Source: Ophiura sarsii (taxonomy: Eukaryota > Echinodermata > Ophiuroidea > Amphilepidida > Ophiuridae). From it: 64,000 nt of DNA. Below, piece by piece: positions 47,461-58,659 of the stretch; the first letter of the stretch is position 1; every line of letters starts with the position of its first letter. Under the pieces are notes generated by a model, which searched no databases, was not told the origin of the DNA, and was given only the letters and a program-made list of their open reading frames with translations. The stretch spans positions 40,221,098 through 40,285,097 of the forward strand of contig CM069449.1 in assembly GCA_035610835.1 (NCBI GenBank), written 5' to 3'. The translations under genes and the position numbers were made by a program.

Positions 47461-48930
47461 AACAAAACAGATAAGTAGAGAGGCGGGTGCAGCGGGGTGT
47501 TAATCACTGATCTTTTTCCGATGCTTTTAACAATAGAAAAAAATATCGTTTTAATACCGGTGTAAAATCGGTGTAATACCGGTGTAAAACCGCTTGAGAG
47601 TTTGGATATCGCCCCTAAATTCACTAATAGGCAAATATATATTTTTTGATACAGCTGGTAGTATGATAGGGACTTTACCATCAGATTGAAATAACAATAA
47701 ACAGGGCAATTGAAACCGATTATACACACTTCTTCCTAAAAGTTGCGTGTTGGGAAGTGGGAACAATGCAATGATCAAGTCGTTCACCTTCCACGAGGAC
47801 ACAGAAGTACAAAATGAATCACATGATTTATTTACACTCGTTAAAAAAAGTAAATACCCCTGTTTTGTTGTTGAAATAAACTTTGGATAAGATGGTTGTT
47901 TGAAGTACCTTTTGAAGGTCAATAATATGAAAGGAGAAAAATCAACTCATGCCCGGAGTTGTTCTCATTTTCTAGATTTAACAATGCATATCTTGGAGAT
48001 CACGTTAATCTTTATGCCCTTCCCCAAGGCCACCACAAAAAGCTGCTGTTACCACGTGCCTGACCGACGATCTATCAAAAGGTCTAGAAAAGGATAACTT
48101 TTTCGAGCTCTTTCGTTAGCGCAATTAGTTAGGCGTCGGACGGACTCCAACGTCGCTGGCGCGGGTGATCCCTGGCTTTCTTATAGACATTATCAATACG
48201 CCTGTGGATGATATTTCTTACACATTTTTATGGTGGTTATGGTAGAATTATATGATTCTTATCGCTTTGAAACACTGCCAAATTGCTTCCTGATCACAGT
48301 GAGTTGACACCACAATCAGTCGGATGAGATTTGAATAACTTCCCTTTTAGAACCCACGATAACAAAACAATTCCTGTACGTATGAAGTTGAAACCACAAT
48401 CAGTCTGGAGATCTTCAAATGGCAATTTAATGCCCGGAATGATGATCGCTATCACACACATGGCCCAAATAGTCTTTATCTTCTCCTCTAAACTCTGGCC
48501 TAGAATTCTTTTTTAAATTCATAAACCTCATAATAGCTTAACATTTTCCATGCGGCAGTCGTCTGCAGACAAAGTTTCCAAAATTGCACAAAATGTTTCA
48601 AAATAGTCAGAATCATTCAATTTCAGCACCAAACTAGGAAACACCATCATACGAGGGGCATTCAATAAATACCCGCAACCATTGTTGTTCTCCACACCTG
48701 AGTGATTCTGTGAAATCTAAGTGGGTACATTATAAAGTATGAACCTTAATCTATCATTTAACACAATCTGGATTTACTGAATATTCATAATTACGTAATA
48801 GCATTAGCATAAAATAACCCAGTATTTTGACAGTGAAAAACATGCCACTTAAGCAGGAATTTTGAATTAGCTTGATAGCACGTGTATTGAAATGAGCAGA
48901 ACTTTGTTCCAGATAAGTGTGCAAGTCTAA

Positions 48931-51024
48931 CATTTTGCATCGGGAAACCAGAGACCATGTTCTTACAATAAGGTACTGACTGAGTTACTTGACTGTCATG
49001 CACCATCTCGTACCATAACTGTTGTTCCTCGTGCTCAACAACCTTGGTTCAGTGACTCTTTACATCAAGCTAAACGTGACCGTCGTAAAGCTGAGCGAAA
49101 ATGGATCTCTAGCAGACTGACTGTTGACTTTGAGATTTTCAAAAAGTTGAGAAATAAATATAATTCTGCTCTGTACAGTGCCAAATGTGAGTTCTATAAC
49201 GGCAAGATTCTTGATTGTGGTAATGACTTTAAGTCAATGTTTGCAGTCATCAGCGACATCCTCAAGAACAAAAAATGCTCTTCCAAGCTACCTGATCACA
49301 GCTCTTCTACTGAACTGGCAAATCGGTTTGCAACATATTTCACCAGTAAGATACAAACCATCAGGATGAATCTCACATCAAATGCTCCTGTGTCTTCTGA
49401 GATTCAATCAACCATATCCACCTTGTCTTGGAAGGAGTTTAACACAGTTTCTGATGCTGAGATAAAGGACATAATTATGAAATCTCCAAGTGCCACAGGG
49501 CTTATTGATCCTATGCCAACATGGTTGATCAAGAAGTTACTTGATTCACTGCTACCCATAATCACATCCATCGTGAATATGTCACTTACAGAGGGAGTGG
49601 TACCATCTTCAATGAAATCAGCAGTCATTAAGCCTCTACTCAAGAAACAGAGCTTGGATTGTAATGTCTTAAAAAATTATCGTCCTGTTAGCAATCTATC
49701 CTTCATCTCGAAAGTTCTTGAGCGTGCTGTGGCTAAGCAGCTGAAGCAGCATATGTCTGATCACAACTTGCAAGAACAATTTCAATCGGCATACAAACAA
49801 TTCCATAGCACGGAATCTGCTTTGCTGAGGGTCCACAATGACATACTATGTGCAATGGAGAATCAGGGTGTCACCGTGCTAGTTCTTTTGGATCTTAGCA
49901 GTGCATTTGACACTATCGACCATGCAATATTACTTGCCAGAATGCAACATCGTCTAGGAATAAGTGGTCCCATCTTGGACTGGTTGAAATCATATCTTTC
50001 GGATCGGACTCAATGTGTGCATATTAATGGAAAGTCTTCTGCTCCACAACATCTACAATATGGCGTACCGCAAGGGTCAGTGCTTGGGCCTCTACTATTT
50101 TCCATCTACATTCTGCCACTTGGGGACATTATTCGTAGACACCAAATGGAGTTACACATCTACGCGGATGACACTCAAGTTTATCTGTCTGTCTGTCCAA
50201 CAACTCCCAATGGTGTCAAGCTTGCTGTATCTAGACTTGAACAGTGTGTAAAGGACATCAATGAGTGGATGTCAGCTAATTTTCTCAAGCTGAATGGTGA
50301 TAAAACAGAGGTCATTATGCTCGGTTTTAAAACCCAACTTGCCAAGATTAATCTCTTAAATGTGAATATCGCTGGCATCGACATACCTATCAAATCTGAT
50401 CCTGTGAGGAATCTTGGGGTTATGTTTGACTCCGGTTTGACAATGGCAGCTCAAGTTGCTAATATTACCAGATCGGCAAGTTTCCAACTCAGAAACATCG
50501 GTAAGGCCCGGAGAATGTTAACCACGGATTCCACTAAAATAGCTGTGCACACATTGGTCACTTCAAGACTTGACTACTGCAACAGCTTACTAGCTGGCAT
50601 AAGCAAGACTCTCATCACAAGACTTCAGAATGTGCAACGTACTGCAGCACGGTTGGTGATGAGAAAGAGAAAGTATGACCCTATATCTCAAGATCTTGTT
50701 CACCTTCATTGGCTTCCGATTGAGTATAGGATTGATTTCAAGATTTTAGTCCTCACATATAAATCTCTCCATCAACAAACACCGGACTATCTTGCAAACT
50801 TGCTCCATGTTCAGACTGGTCGCAGGTGTCTACGCTCCACCTCTTCTGCACCACATTTGGTTGAACCCAGAACTCACCTTATCACATTTGCTGATCGTGC
50901 CTTCTCATCCTATGCTCCTCGTCAATGGAACCGGCTTCCTGATCATATCAGAAATGCAGATTCCATCAACATATTTAAACGACTTTTAAAATGTCATCTT
51001 TTTGAACATGCTTTTGTAAAGTAG
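48931..51024 (+). CDS. L2/CR1-type non-LTR retrotransposon reverse transcriptase (5' truncated)
   Basis: A long open frame starts after TAA at 48928 without a good ATG and runs to TAG at 51024. It begins in the linker after the endonuclease (LLDCHAPSRTITVV, then PWFSDSLHQAKRDRRKAERK), followed by the RT domain: NYRPVSNLSFISKVLERAVA, LLDLSSAFDTIDHAIL, GVPQGSVLGPLLFSIYI and catalytic YADD in LHIYADDTQVYLS, then the C-terminal region. The frame is intact, with no stops across about 690 codons. The endonuclease part is missing, which is typical 5' truncation. It lies in an unrelated mariner-type element. Assigned to the L2/CR1 group from motif style; the clade needs phylogeny. Confidence 0.88.
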   Translation, partial: HFASGNQRPCSYNKVLTELLDCHAPSRTITVVPRAQQPWFSDSLHQAKRDRRKAERKWISSRLTVDFEIFKKLRNKYNSALYSAKCEFYNGKILDCGNDFKSMFAVISDILKNKKCSSKLPDHSSSTELANRFATYFTSKIQTIRMNLTSNAPVSSEIQSTISTLSWKEFNTVSDAEIKDIIMKSPSATGLIDPMPTWLIKKLLDSLLPIITSIVNMSLTEGVVPSSMKSAVIKPLLKKQSLDCNVLKNYRPVSNLSFISKVLERAVAKQLKQHMSDHNLQEQFQSAYKQFHSTESALLRVHNDILCAMENQGVTVLVLLDLSSAFDTIDHAILLARMQHRLGISGPILDWLKSYLSDRTQCVHINGKSSAPQHLQYGVPQGSVLGPLLFSIYILPLGDIIRRHQMELHIYADDTQVYLSVCPTTPNGVKLAVSRLEQCVKDINEWMSANFLKLNGDKTEVIMLGFKTQLAKINLLNVNIAGIDIPIKSDPVRNLGVMFDSGLTMAAQVANITRSASFQLRNIGKARRMLTTDSTKIAVHTLVTSRLDYCNSLLAGISKTLITRLQNVQRTAARLVMRKRKYDPISQDLVHLHWLPIEYRIDFKILVLTYKSLHQQTPDYLANLLHVQTGRRCLRSTSSAPHLVEPRTHLITFADRAFSSYAPRQWNRLPDHIRNADSINIFKRLLKCHLFEHAFVK

Positions 51025-51121
51025 TTTTCTCTGTGGTACACTGTGCCAAAGCGCCTTAGTACAAGTTTCTTGGTTCTGGCGCTATATAAATTTCAGTGAT
51101 TGATTGATTGATTGATTGATT
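51025..51121 (+). repeat. LINE 3' UTR and (TGAT)n tail
   Basis: GGTTCTGGCGCTATATAAAT is followed by TTTCAG and a short run of TGAT repeats. The GCGCTATATAA core is shared with the SINE at 40455-40790, suggesting the SINE uses this LINE's machinery. Confidence 0.75.
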
Positions 51122-52235
51122 CACCGAGGTCTTAAATGGAGAGATCTTGGTCAACATTATGCTTTGACAGTGAGCCCCAAAATACCGAAAATCCAAAGAT
51201 ATGAAAATGATAGTTATAGCAAACAATTGGGATTTCCTGAAATACCACAGCAAAGGCAGGATTCGTTATTGTATACATGACAGGGTATTAATAAATACAT
51301 CGGGAATTGTTGAACTTGGAATAAAAAACTGCACATGCGTAGAACGCACGGTGGTCAGAAAGCGCTCATAATGAGCAGAAATGTTAAACAATCACTGCAA
51401 CCAACGTAAAAGTTACAGATAAGGAATTGAATTTAAGAAAACAAGAACTGTGGTGAACTTCAATACATACACAAAGTTCAAAAATGTAAACATCTATTTG
51501 AAAATACAATTCAATTTAATGGTATGGTCAGTATAGTGAATTTACTCAAATTGGGTAAAAAGAGCTTCATTGTATTAACATTTTCTCTGCAGAAAACGGT
51601 TTCAGATATTGTCTTTATGATCTCCCGTTTAAATATATAAGATGTAACAATGAGGAACAAGAGGTTTAAGCCAAATCTTGCGGTTGGATACCTTGACCTT
51701 GACTGTTTATTCATTAAAGAATTTCTTTTAAGCTAAGACAAGAAGATGACGTTTTAATGTTACAAAATAAGTGTTTTTTCTCCATAATTTGCATCTGGAA
51801 ATAAGTAATGTTGAGCACATAGTACTGGTTTATCACTGTTTAAACGGCAACTTATTCCATGCATCGGTTCTTGAGATATTTTGAAAAGAGTAACTGTGCA
51901 TCAAATTGCTTGCAAATATTCTCCGCCCTGATCAGCTATTTTTCATGCAGTGTCCAGAGAGTATTGATTTTACGCATGTGCCATTACGTAATCCCACAAA
52001 CGATATTGTTCATTCATGCATAGCGAGGAAAGATAAAGACCCCTATTTCAAATTACCCTAATTCTAGTTGGCATACGTCGCGCATGAGTGGAGAAAAACA
52101 ATGGTTGCGGGTATTTATTGAACGCCCCTCGTATATACCTAGTATTGACTGGTTCAGTAATTGAGAGAGACTTTGAAAGTTGGGAAAGGTTTCTGAAAAA
52201 TCTATTTTGTAGAGACGTTTCCCATACGCAAACAT

Positions 52236-52541
52236 TTGTCTTGCCAATCGGACAATGTCATATATCTCATTACCTGCGCAACGTGTGAGAAACAGTATGT
52301 TGGAGAGACAGGTCGCACTCTGGAATGTCGAGTAGGTGAGCATTGCGCTGACGCCAGACACAACAGGGACAAACAAGTTGGTCGTCATTTCAACTTACCG
52401 AACCACAACGCTTGTAACATCTCCGTTACATGCATTGATAGGCCTCCAAAGAACGACATTATCATGAGAAGGATCTTGGAGAAGGAATGGATCATGAAGC
52501 TTGACACAACAGAGCCCAATGGTCTCAACATTAAAGATTAA
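52236..52541 (+). pseudogene. Penelope-like element GIY-YIG endonuclease fragment
   Basis: About 101 residues containing DNVIYLITCATCEKQYVGET then GRTL, a histidine-rich middle and LEKEWIMKLDTTEPNGLNI, the C-terminal GIY-YIG nuclease typical of Penelope-like retroelements. The reverse transcriptase is missing upstream, where the mariner-type right end abuts (52131), and the reading frame upstream changes near 52205. A 5'-truncated dead copy. A CTGATGA...GAAACG motif follows at 53298. Confidence 0.8.
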
Positions 52542-53560
52542 TTATGATAGGCCTATGTTCCAGCTTGTCTTTTTACAGTCCATACACCCACAGGCCTATT
52601 TGTCTCCTTTAACTTGAGTGCCCTGTCTGGGCCTTAAGTTTCCCACAACTTGAGTGCCCTGTCTGGGGCTCAAGTTTCTTGATCCCCCCCCCCTCTTTTT
52701 ATTCTTGTAAGTCTGCTCTCTTTGCAGCAATTCTTCCTCATGATTTATTTTAATTTTATTATTATTTTACCATTTATTTATTTATTTATTTTAATTAATT
52801 TATTTATTTATTTCATTTTTTTTTCATTTTTTTTTTTCATTATTTTTCTCTTCATTTGCCTATATGATTTATTTATTTCCTCATTTATTTGTGTAATTTT
52901 TTGATTAATTTGGGTTTTTTTCTTCTTCTATTTATTTATTATTAATTTATATTTGTTATGCCCCCACTCAGTTCATCATCCATAGGCCTAGTTAATTTAC
53001 TATTTCTGTCGCCATCCATTGTCCAGCAGTACTTCCTGTCTTTTGTCTTCTTAACTTAACATCACTCATGCATATGCATGATGTGTTGTCTATTGATTTA
53101 TTGTACATGTTTTGTTAGTTCGCCTAGCAACATGGATCTATATTCTATAGTGAACTTGCTAGTTTGTTTCAGTGTTAACTTGGATGCTTAGTAGGTAACA
53201 TCTATTACTGGCATTGTGCTATAATTACAGTGGTGGACTTGTCTAGTTCATTATCTTATTTATAGTTCTTAACACTTTTGTTTTTTATATTTTGTCCCTG
53301 ATGAAGGGTGGTATATCCACTTGAAACGTCGGTCTTTATTGTTACCATATATATCCTGAGTAGTCTCAGATATATCTTTGTTGTTTTATTGCACAGCAAT
53401 TTTCATTGCTTGTCCCAGTGCATTTCCGTTTGTTTTTGTTATTTATCTGTTTTATCGCGTTATTCTCCCTTGTTATTACCCGTTTCCCCACACCCTGTTG
53501 GTATATCTTGCTTTTACTCTTAGCTATTTTGTATGGTAAAACTAATAGCCGTGTGGAAAG
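52542..53560 (+). other. Penelope-like 3' region with T-rich tract and hammerhead-like motif
   Basis: After the stop: a ~40-base tandem repeat with TGAGTGCCCTGTCTGGG (52615, 52657), a T-rich tract (52735-52945), then at 53298-53330 CTGATGA, a GTGG/CCAC stem, GAAACGTCGG. Penelope-like elements are known to carry hammerhead ribozyme motifs. The stems flanking this motif are poor, so activity is unsupported. Confidence 0.45.
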
Positions 53561-53804
53561 TGTTAAATTTGGCCTGGTTAAGTGATTAAGCAGGAGAGAA
53601 GATCTATTATTAGATCTAGCCTGGAGTATAAATTAGTGCAACTGAGAATGATATGAAAAAAATGTGTGAAATCTTGTATAAATTAAATCGGATTCAGATC
53701 ATGTGTGTTGAATATCGAAGGCGAGGCCCTATCTATTATACACAATGGCTGTACTGTATAAGGTTACATTTTCACCAAAACACCATATAGAACCGAAAGT
53801 ACAC

Positions 53805-54690
53805 AACATACGGCAGCTATCACAGATAGTGACTTTTCACATCACTTGGTATCTCAACAACAAGACTGCTCCGAATTACAATTAGTTTATACCAATTGCG
53901 CAGCGTATAAAAAAGGATATCCGCAAATAGCTGCTCCAAATTAGGCCTAGTAAAAAAACTTACATGTTTCCCGTCCCCACCCGCTTCCTTTTTACTATTT
54001 CCGAAAATAGGGTATTTTTGTGTTTTTTTAAATATAATTTTTTAATTTAAATTTTTTAAATCGCCAATTATTTTATCCTTACGAATTGGTCTATAGGAAT
54101 GGCAGGTGTAATAGTTATGCTGTATCATTTCATAGCATGTTCATGCCATGCATGACACAGAAGTATTGACGTGGCTTCTCAAATAGTACCATGGGGACCA
54201 AATACATGTACATGCTTTCGATCAATGATGTTCCTCATTCAACCTGAAAAATGAAAACATAAAGAAACAATTTGTACTTGGCTCTATGCAGGTAAACCTT
54301 TTCATATTTTTATTCCTCGGGCAATTAGAGTGGAAAATCCTGTTTAGGAGTGTCCGCAACACAGTCAGTTGGTCACTATCGACTTGGCGGCCATCTTGAA
54401 AAATATAGCAAAAAATGGGAAAATAGTAAATAGTAAGACCCTCCCTCCTCCTTTTTTTCAAAAGTACGAACGGGAAACATGTAATTTCTTTTACTATGCC
54501 TTAATACATTAAGTTTATACCAATTGCTCAGCATATATAAAAAACCCATATATGCATGATATGAAAACTGGCAGCTATAACAGATAGTGACTTTTCACAT
54601 CACTAGGTATCTCAACCAAATAACCATATCTGCAAATAGCTGCTACATTAAGTTTATACCAATTGCACAGGATATAAAAAAAACATGACA
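53805..54690. repeat. Direct repeat pair around a MITE
   Basis: CAGATAGTGACTTTTCACAT with TCAC.(A/T)GGTATCTCAAC and AGTTTATACCAATTGC.CAG occur at 53825-53905 and again at 54581-54670, with a MITE between. Confidence 0.65.
53949..54496. mobile_element. MITE with TAGTAAAA...ACATGTTTCCCG ends
   Basis: The left end TAGTAAAAAAACTTACATGT then TTCCCGTCC and the right end CGGGAAACATGTAATTTCTT then TTACTA are inverted. The interior has ATAGTAAATAGTAAG and ACTATTTCCGAAAATAG. No coding sequence. Confidence 0.65.
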
Positions 54691-54847
54691 ACTGAAAAAA
54701 ATCCAGGTACTAATCAGTTGCCGACACAACAGCTCAATATCATTGTATTTCATAAACCCTGGTAGTTTAGATTCGACGTCATAATGCTTTGGACAAAATT
54801 CCAAACAGGTAATTTACTGCTGCCTGAATCTATATGAAGTAGAATTG

Positions 54848-55600
54848 TTTTTAATTTTCGAACTCATTTGGTGCGATCTAGTGTATGCTTTTGACCAAAA
54901 TTTGATAAAAAGATCACCTATTCATTTCCAATAAATATTTTGTTTTTTATCAATGCACGAAAGAAGTTGAGCATAACTGATATATTCTTGATTTAAGTAT
55001 ACATGTTTTTAAGCTCGAACAGGGGGGCTGGAGTCTGAAGAGGGATGTGTCCCCTCAGGAGAAGATTTTTTTCTTCAATTTTCGAACTCATTCTGAAAGG
55101 GGATGTGCCCCCCCTTTTTCGAACTCATTTGGTGCGGTCTGGTGTATACTTTAGAACAAAATTTGATCAAAAAAGGCCACTTATTCATTTCCAATAAATA
55201 TTTTGTTTTTATCAATGCATGAAAGAAGTTGAGCATAACTGATATATTCTTGATTTGGGTAAAGTTGCTAGTTTTCGGTCAGCGCCTATTTTCGGTCACT
55301 TTCGCCCAAATATTCGTGTAATGAAAATGACCTCGTCGTTACAAACTGACGGTTAAAAACACCGCCTGTAGTTGATGCCCGGTATTGCTTTAAAATGGCG
55401 ATAACCGCTGCAATTACACGATTTGGGCGAAATGACCGAAAATAGGCGCTGACCGAAAACTGGCGACTTTACACCATGGTTTAAAAGCTCGAACGCAGGG
55501 GGGGGGGGGGGGGGGGGGGGGAGTCTGAGTGCCCCCCCCCAGAATTAGTTTTTTCCTTCAATTTTCGAACCCATTTGGTGCGATTTGGTGTGTACTTTTA
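54848..55600. repeat. Tandem repeat (long unit) with G-runs
   Basis: TTTTCGAACTCATTTGGTGC recurs near 54856, 55119 and (as CCCATTTGG) 55563. AAGCTCGAACAGGGGGG and GAGTCTGA follow each unit. One unit is enlarged by the palindromic MITE at 55259. Confidence 0.7.
55259..55474. mobile_element. Palindromic MITE with GTAAAGT ends
   Basis: Arms of about 62 bases, starting GTAAAGTTGCTAGTTTTCGG and containing TCAGCGCCTATTTTCGGTCA, are mirrored at 55412-55474. The interior is about 90 bases. Interrupts a tandem-repeat unit. Confidence 0.85.
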
Positions 55601-55876
55601 ACCAATATTTTTTTGAAAAGCAATCCCTTTCCCCGTTTCTTCTTTTTTCCCCTTCTTCCTTTTTTCTTTCTTAAGGTCAGAATTATACATTTTCTATTCA
55701 GTCAAAATGATTGTATATCTTTTTGGACGATTCCTCTAAAAAAAACCCCCGTCGACCTGATTACAAAGAAAAACATATCAGTAGGACAGGTCTACACAAA
55801 AAAAAACATATTTGCGCAATTATATATGTTTGACTTCAAAATGCAATTGACCAGGGTGATGCTACTATTCAACCCC

Positions 55877-56613
55877 GCCACGAGCTCAAGGAAGCATATC
55901 TCTCAGAAGAGGAAAACTTGCTAAACGAGAAGATCTCCCAAATTCAGCATGCATCTCATTCCAACAAACACACAGTAGCTTGGAGAGTCATCGATGAAAT
56001 TACTGGGAGGAAAGTTAGAAAACCAGCAATGTTAGCAGGCTCACCAGCTGAGAGGATCGCAACCTGGCTGCACCACTTTCAAAACCTTCTTGGAAAACCC
56101 CAACTGTTCCAGACACTGTCTTTGACATTACACCTGTAGTGGAAGGCACTCTCCCAATCATCGTAAATGAATTCTCCTTAGACGAAGTCGAGTCTGCTCT
56201 CAATCAAGCTAAATCAGGAGGGGCCATTGGACAGGACAACATTCCACTTGAGCTTTGGAAGTCAAAGCAATTCCGATCTCACCTAATGGAAATCTGCAAC
56301 AGAGCATTGATTCACCATGAAATCCCTAGCCAGTGGTTAGTGAGTGCCATAATTCCTATCCCAAAAAAGGGAGATCTCTCTCAACCAACCAACTACAGAG
56401 GGATTAGCCCCTCCTGTATTGGGGCTAAGGTCTACAATCGTATGTTACTGAACCGAATACGCCCATTTGTCGACCCTCTTCTTCGATGGAATCAAAATGG
56501 CTTTAGAGAGAAACGATCCACAATCTCCCAGATTCTAGCACTGAGAAGAATAATTGAAGGAATGAAAGAAAGAAACCTTCCACTGGCCGCCGTATTCATG
56601 GACTTCTCAAGTC
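55877..56613 (+). pseudogene. Non-LTR retrotransposon reverse transcriptase fragment
   Basis: Pieces in two frames: a first part ending FQNLLGKP, then a one-base frameshift near 56100, then FSLDEVESALNQAKSGGAIG, DNIPLELWK, IPIPKKGDLSQPTNYRGISP, AKVYNRMLLNRIRPFVDP and QNGFREKRSTISQILALRRI, stopping at AAVFMDFS just before the catalytic region. Truncated at both ends and frameshifted. Different from the L2-like copy at 48931; clade not assigned. Confidence 0.8.
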
Positions 56614-56699
56614 GTCTCAAGTCGTCTCCTCTTGCGCGCTCTGCCGTCAAGCTTACTCCTCCCTTCTGGGTTTGGGGGCATGCCGTCATCAGTTGATTT

Positions 56700-57480
56700 T
56701 GGAAAATCTGAGTTTGCTCCAGGAGACGTTAGGTTAGTAGGGACGTTAACCCTAGTGTTGATTTGGTTTGACATCATGGTTTTTCTGTTGCTAAAATCAC
56801 TGCGGTCGCAACTCCTGCAGCATGGTTTGTTATCAAAGTTGTTCTTCTTCTAGAATACTTGCCAGCCAAGGCTAATGAGTATATTCTACCCGAGTCTCAA
56901 TGTTTTAGATCGAAACCTACTAAGCCATGTTCAATAGACCTTCAGACTACTCCAATAGTCTTAGATCTATCGACCATTGCCCTCCAGAGCTCCGTCCGTA
57001 ATAGCACTAACCGCAAGGTTTGGCTATCCAGGTGGCATGCGACTAACATGGACTGTATTGCATTGCATCTCAGTCTTCGAGGACGTGGAGATGGGTAACT
57101 GTAAGGGAAGCGATTAGGGACAGGAGGGCTGATGGAAGTGCCTCCTGTATCTACAACCTAGAGCAAAGCAAAGCATGGAAAAAGTTGCATAGAAGAAGCA
57201 TGCAGAGTAGAAAGAGATATGAGATAGAGGAAAGGAAAATTAGTGGTAGAGAAGAAGGTTGGAGTTGCGCTACTTACAGCCAGTTTTAAACCATCCATAT
57301 TATATAATACATAAACATATTTATGTGATTCTTTTGGTGGAAAAAAGATCACATGACATGACATGTCGTGTATTTTTGGCTATAAAAATCGACTATTCAA
57401 TATTCATCGCTAGTGACGTCGCTATAACACCGCGGAAATGATATTCATAAACAAATATATGTCAAACAAGGATGGCAATT
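56700..57480. other. Unassigned sequence inside the 11.2-kb element
   Basis: Less AT-rich sequence with short frames only (for instance 56859-57098). It reads like degraded retroelement coding sequence, but no domain was recognised. Confidence 0.3.
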
Positions 57481-58659
57481 TTACACTATTTTGTCAGTGT
57501 TAGCGATTTATTCCGTTTTGGATGCCAAGACAGAATAAATCTAATTGTGGTCCTGCGCTGCAAAAAGATTGCTTAAATATTTACTCAACATTTTACACAA
57601 CGTTGTTCAAGTATGCAACCGCTCAACTGTTAAGTAAAATTTGCCCAACACCGTTAGATAACATGTTTTCAGCAACAGAAACAGTTTCCACCAACATTTT
57701 AAGGACATTGTTTTCGACGAATTGCTCAACGCTGGGGATTTTTTACTTTTATACAACGCCTAACTTTCTACATATATTGAATGAATTTTAATCGACACGT
57801 CAACCAACGGATGATAAAAATACTTTTAGCAACGTATTTTAAGCAACCTTTTTGCAGTGTAGGCTAACAAAATGAAAAATAACTGACGGTTTTACAGTAA
57901 TAGAGCGGGAGGAGAAATTTATCCCTGGGGGAAACCAGAAATCAAAAACAAGAAACAAATAAATGTTTATTGTTTAGACTAATTATCTAACATAGTCACT
58001 GATAAAGCATTGAAAAACGAAATGGCCTAGCCAGCTCGGTATGATCTTTCACTACCAAGCGTCCAAACATCGTGTACTGGTCAACACAACTTTATTAGGG
58101 TTCATCAATTGGTCCATATCGACTGCTGACACTCATGGTGATATTTCAAGTGGCGCTACTTATCCAAGTTTACGACTCTTTAACATAATGGCTTGATAAG
58201 TAGATCAATATCAATCGATGGCCTATTTTGTCCGATGGGTTCCGTTGGATTCTTTTGGACATGGGCATTTTTATATTGGTATCAGTTGAAATTTCATAGG
58301 TATTTGTCCGTTAGGTATTGGAAAATAGTACCTTGGGCACACGGACAAGTCTAAGGGATAAGTCTTTCAGACTTGATGCGCAGTGCTTCCTAACCGGACA
58401 TATTTTTCGCGATGATTTTATGGACAGAGGTGACGGCGCAGAGCCTGTTAAAGGGTTATTAACTTTTGGGGATTTTAACGGAGGTAGGAAGAGAAAAGAA
58501 TTAGGCGCCTTGTTTGAAGGGAGTTTCGTTTTCCATTCATATGCGATCGCATTATATTTTGATTTGTGTGCAAATTGCAGGAGAAACATCTTTCGAGGGA
58601 AATCTTTTTCAACTTATGAGCTAAATAACTGTGATTTCCTTTTTACTTAAAGGCCTTTC

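Larger units (their letters stand above)
48652..52131. mobile_element. Mariner-type TIR element split by an L2-like LINE
   Basis: CGAGGGGCATTCAATAAATA then CCCGCAACCATTGTT at the left is matched by an inverted right end 52097-52131, with TA dinucleotides at both edges (48650-48651, 52132-52133). This terminus type is known from mariner elements. The LINE (about 48930-51121) sits inside; no transposase relic was recognised. Confidence 0.7.
47170..58390. mobile_element. 11.2-kb TIR-bounded insertion with TAA target duplication
   Basis: The left end GGAAGCACTGCGCAACAAGT and right end (reverse complement) GGAAGCACTGCGCATCAAGT continue as ~49-base inverted repeats with two mismatches. TAA occurs at 47167-47169 and 58391-58393. 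Copy A has the uninterrupted site with a single TAA (21318-21320), which proves insertion after duplication. The 3-bp TAA duplication would suit PIF/Harbinger-like elements, but no transposase was recognised. Most of the length is nested retroelements and MITEs. Confidence 0.8.
33740..58650. repeat. Segmental duplication, copy B block
   Basis: Direct partner of the 3551-21600 block. It is interrupted by copy-specific insertions: an unmatched ~660-bp stretch at 34560-35220, a SINE at 40455-40790, a ~370-bp element at 42607-42975, a foldback at 45046-45193 and the 11.2-kb element at 47170-58390. The match to copy A resumes at 58391 and ends near 58650. Confidence 0.9.

Noticed and set aside
47421..47922. 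Two overlapping minus-strand frames (102 and 123 residues)
   Set aside because: No domain, no start context, and they overlap in different frames within the repeat-filled 11.2-kb element.
48100..48175. tRNA-like sequence (TTAGCGCAATTAGTTAGGCG)
   Set aside because: The A-box is plausible, but the B-box is badly degraded (GCGGGTGATCCC) and no arms pair convincingly.
55529..55924. 131-residue plus-strand open frame
   Set aside because: Its start lies in poly-G/C and T-rich repeat sequence; only its far end overlaps the retroelement fragment, in another frame.
58318..58650. 110-residue plus-strand open frame
   Set aside because: It crosses the TIR boundary of the 11.2-kb element and continues into duplicated non-coding sequence that is frameshifted in copy A.
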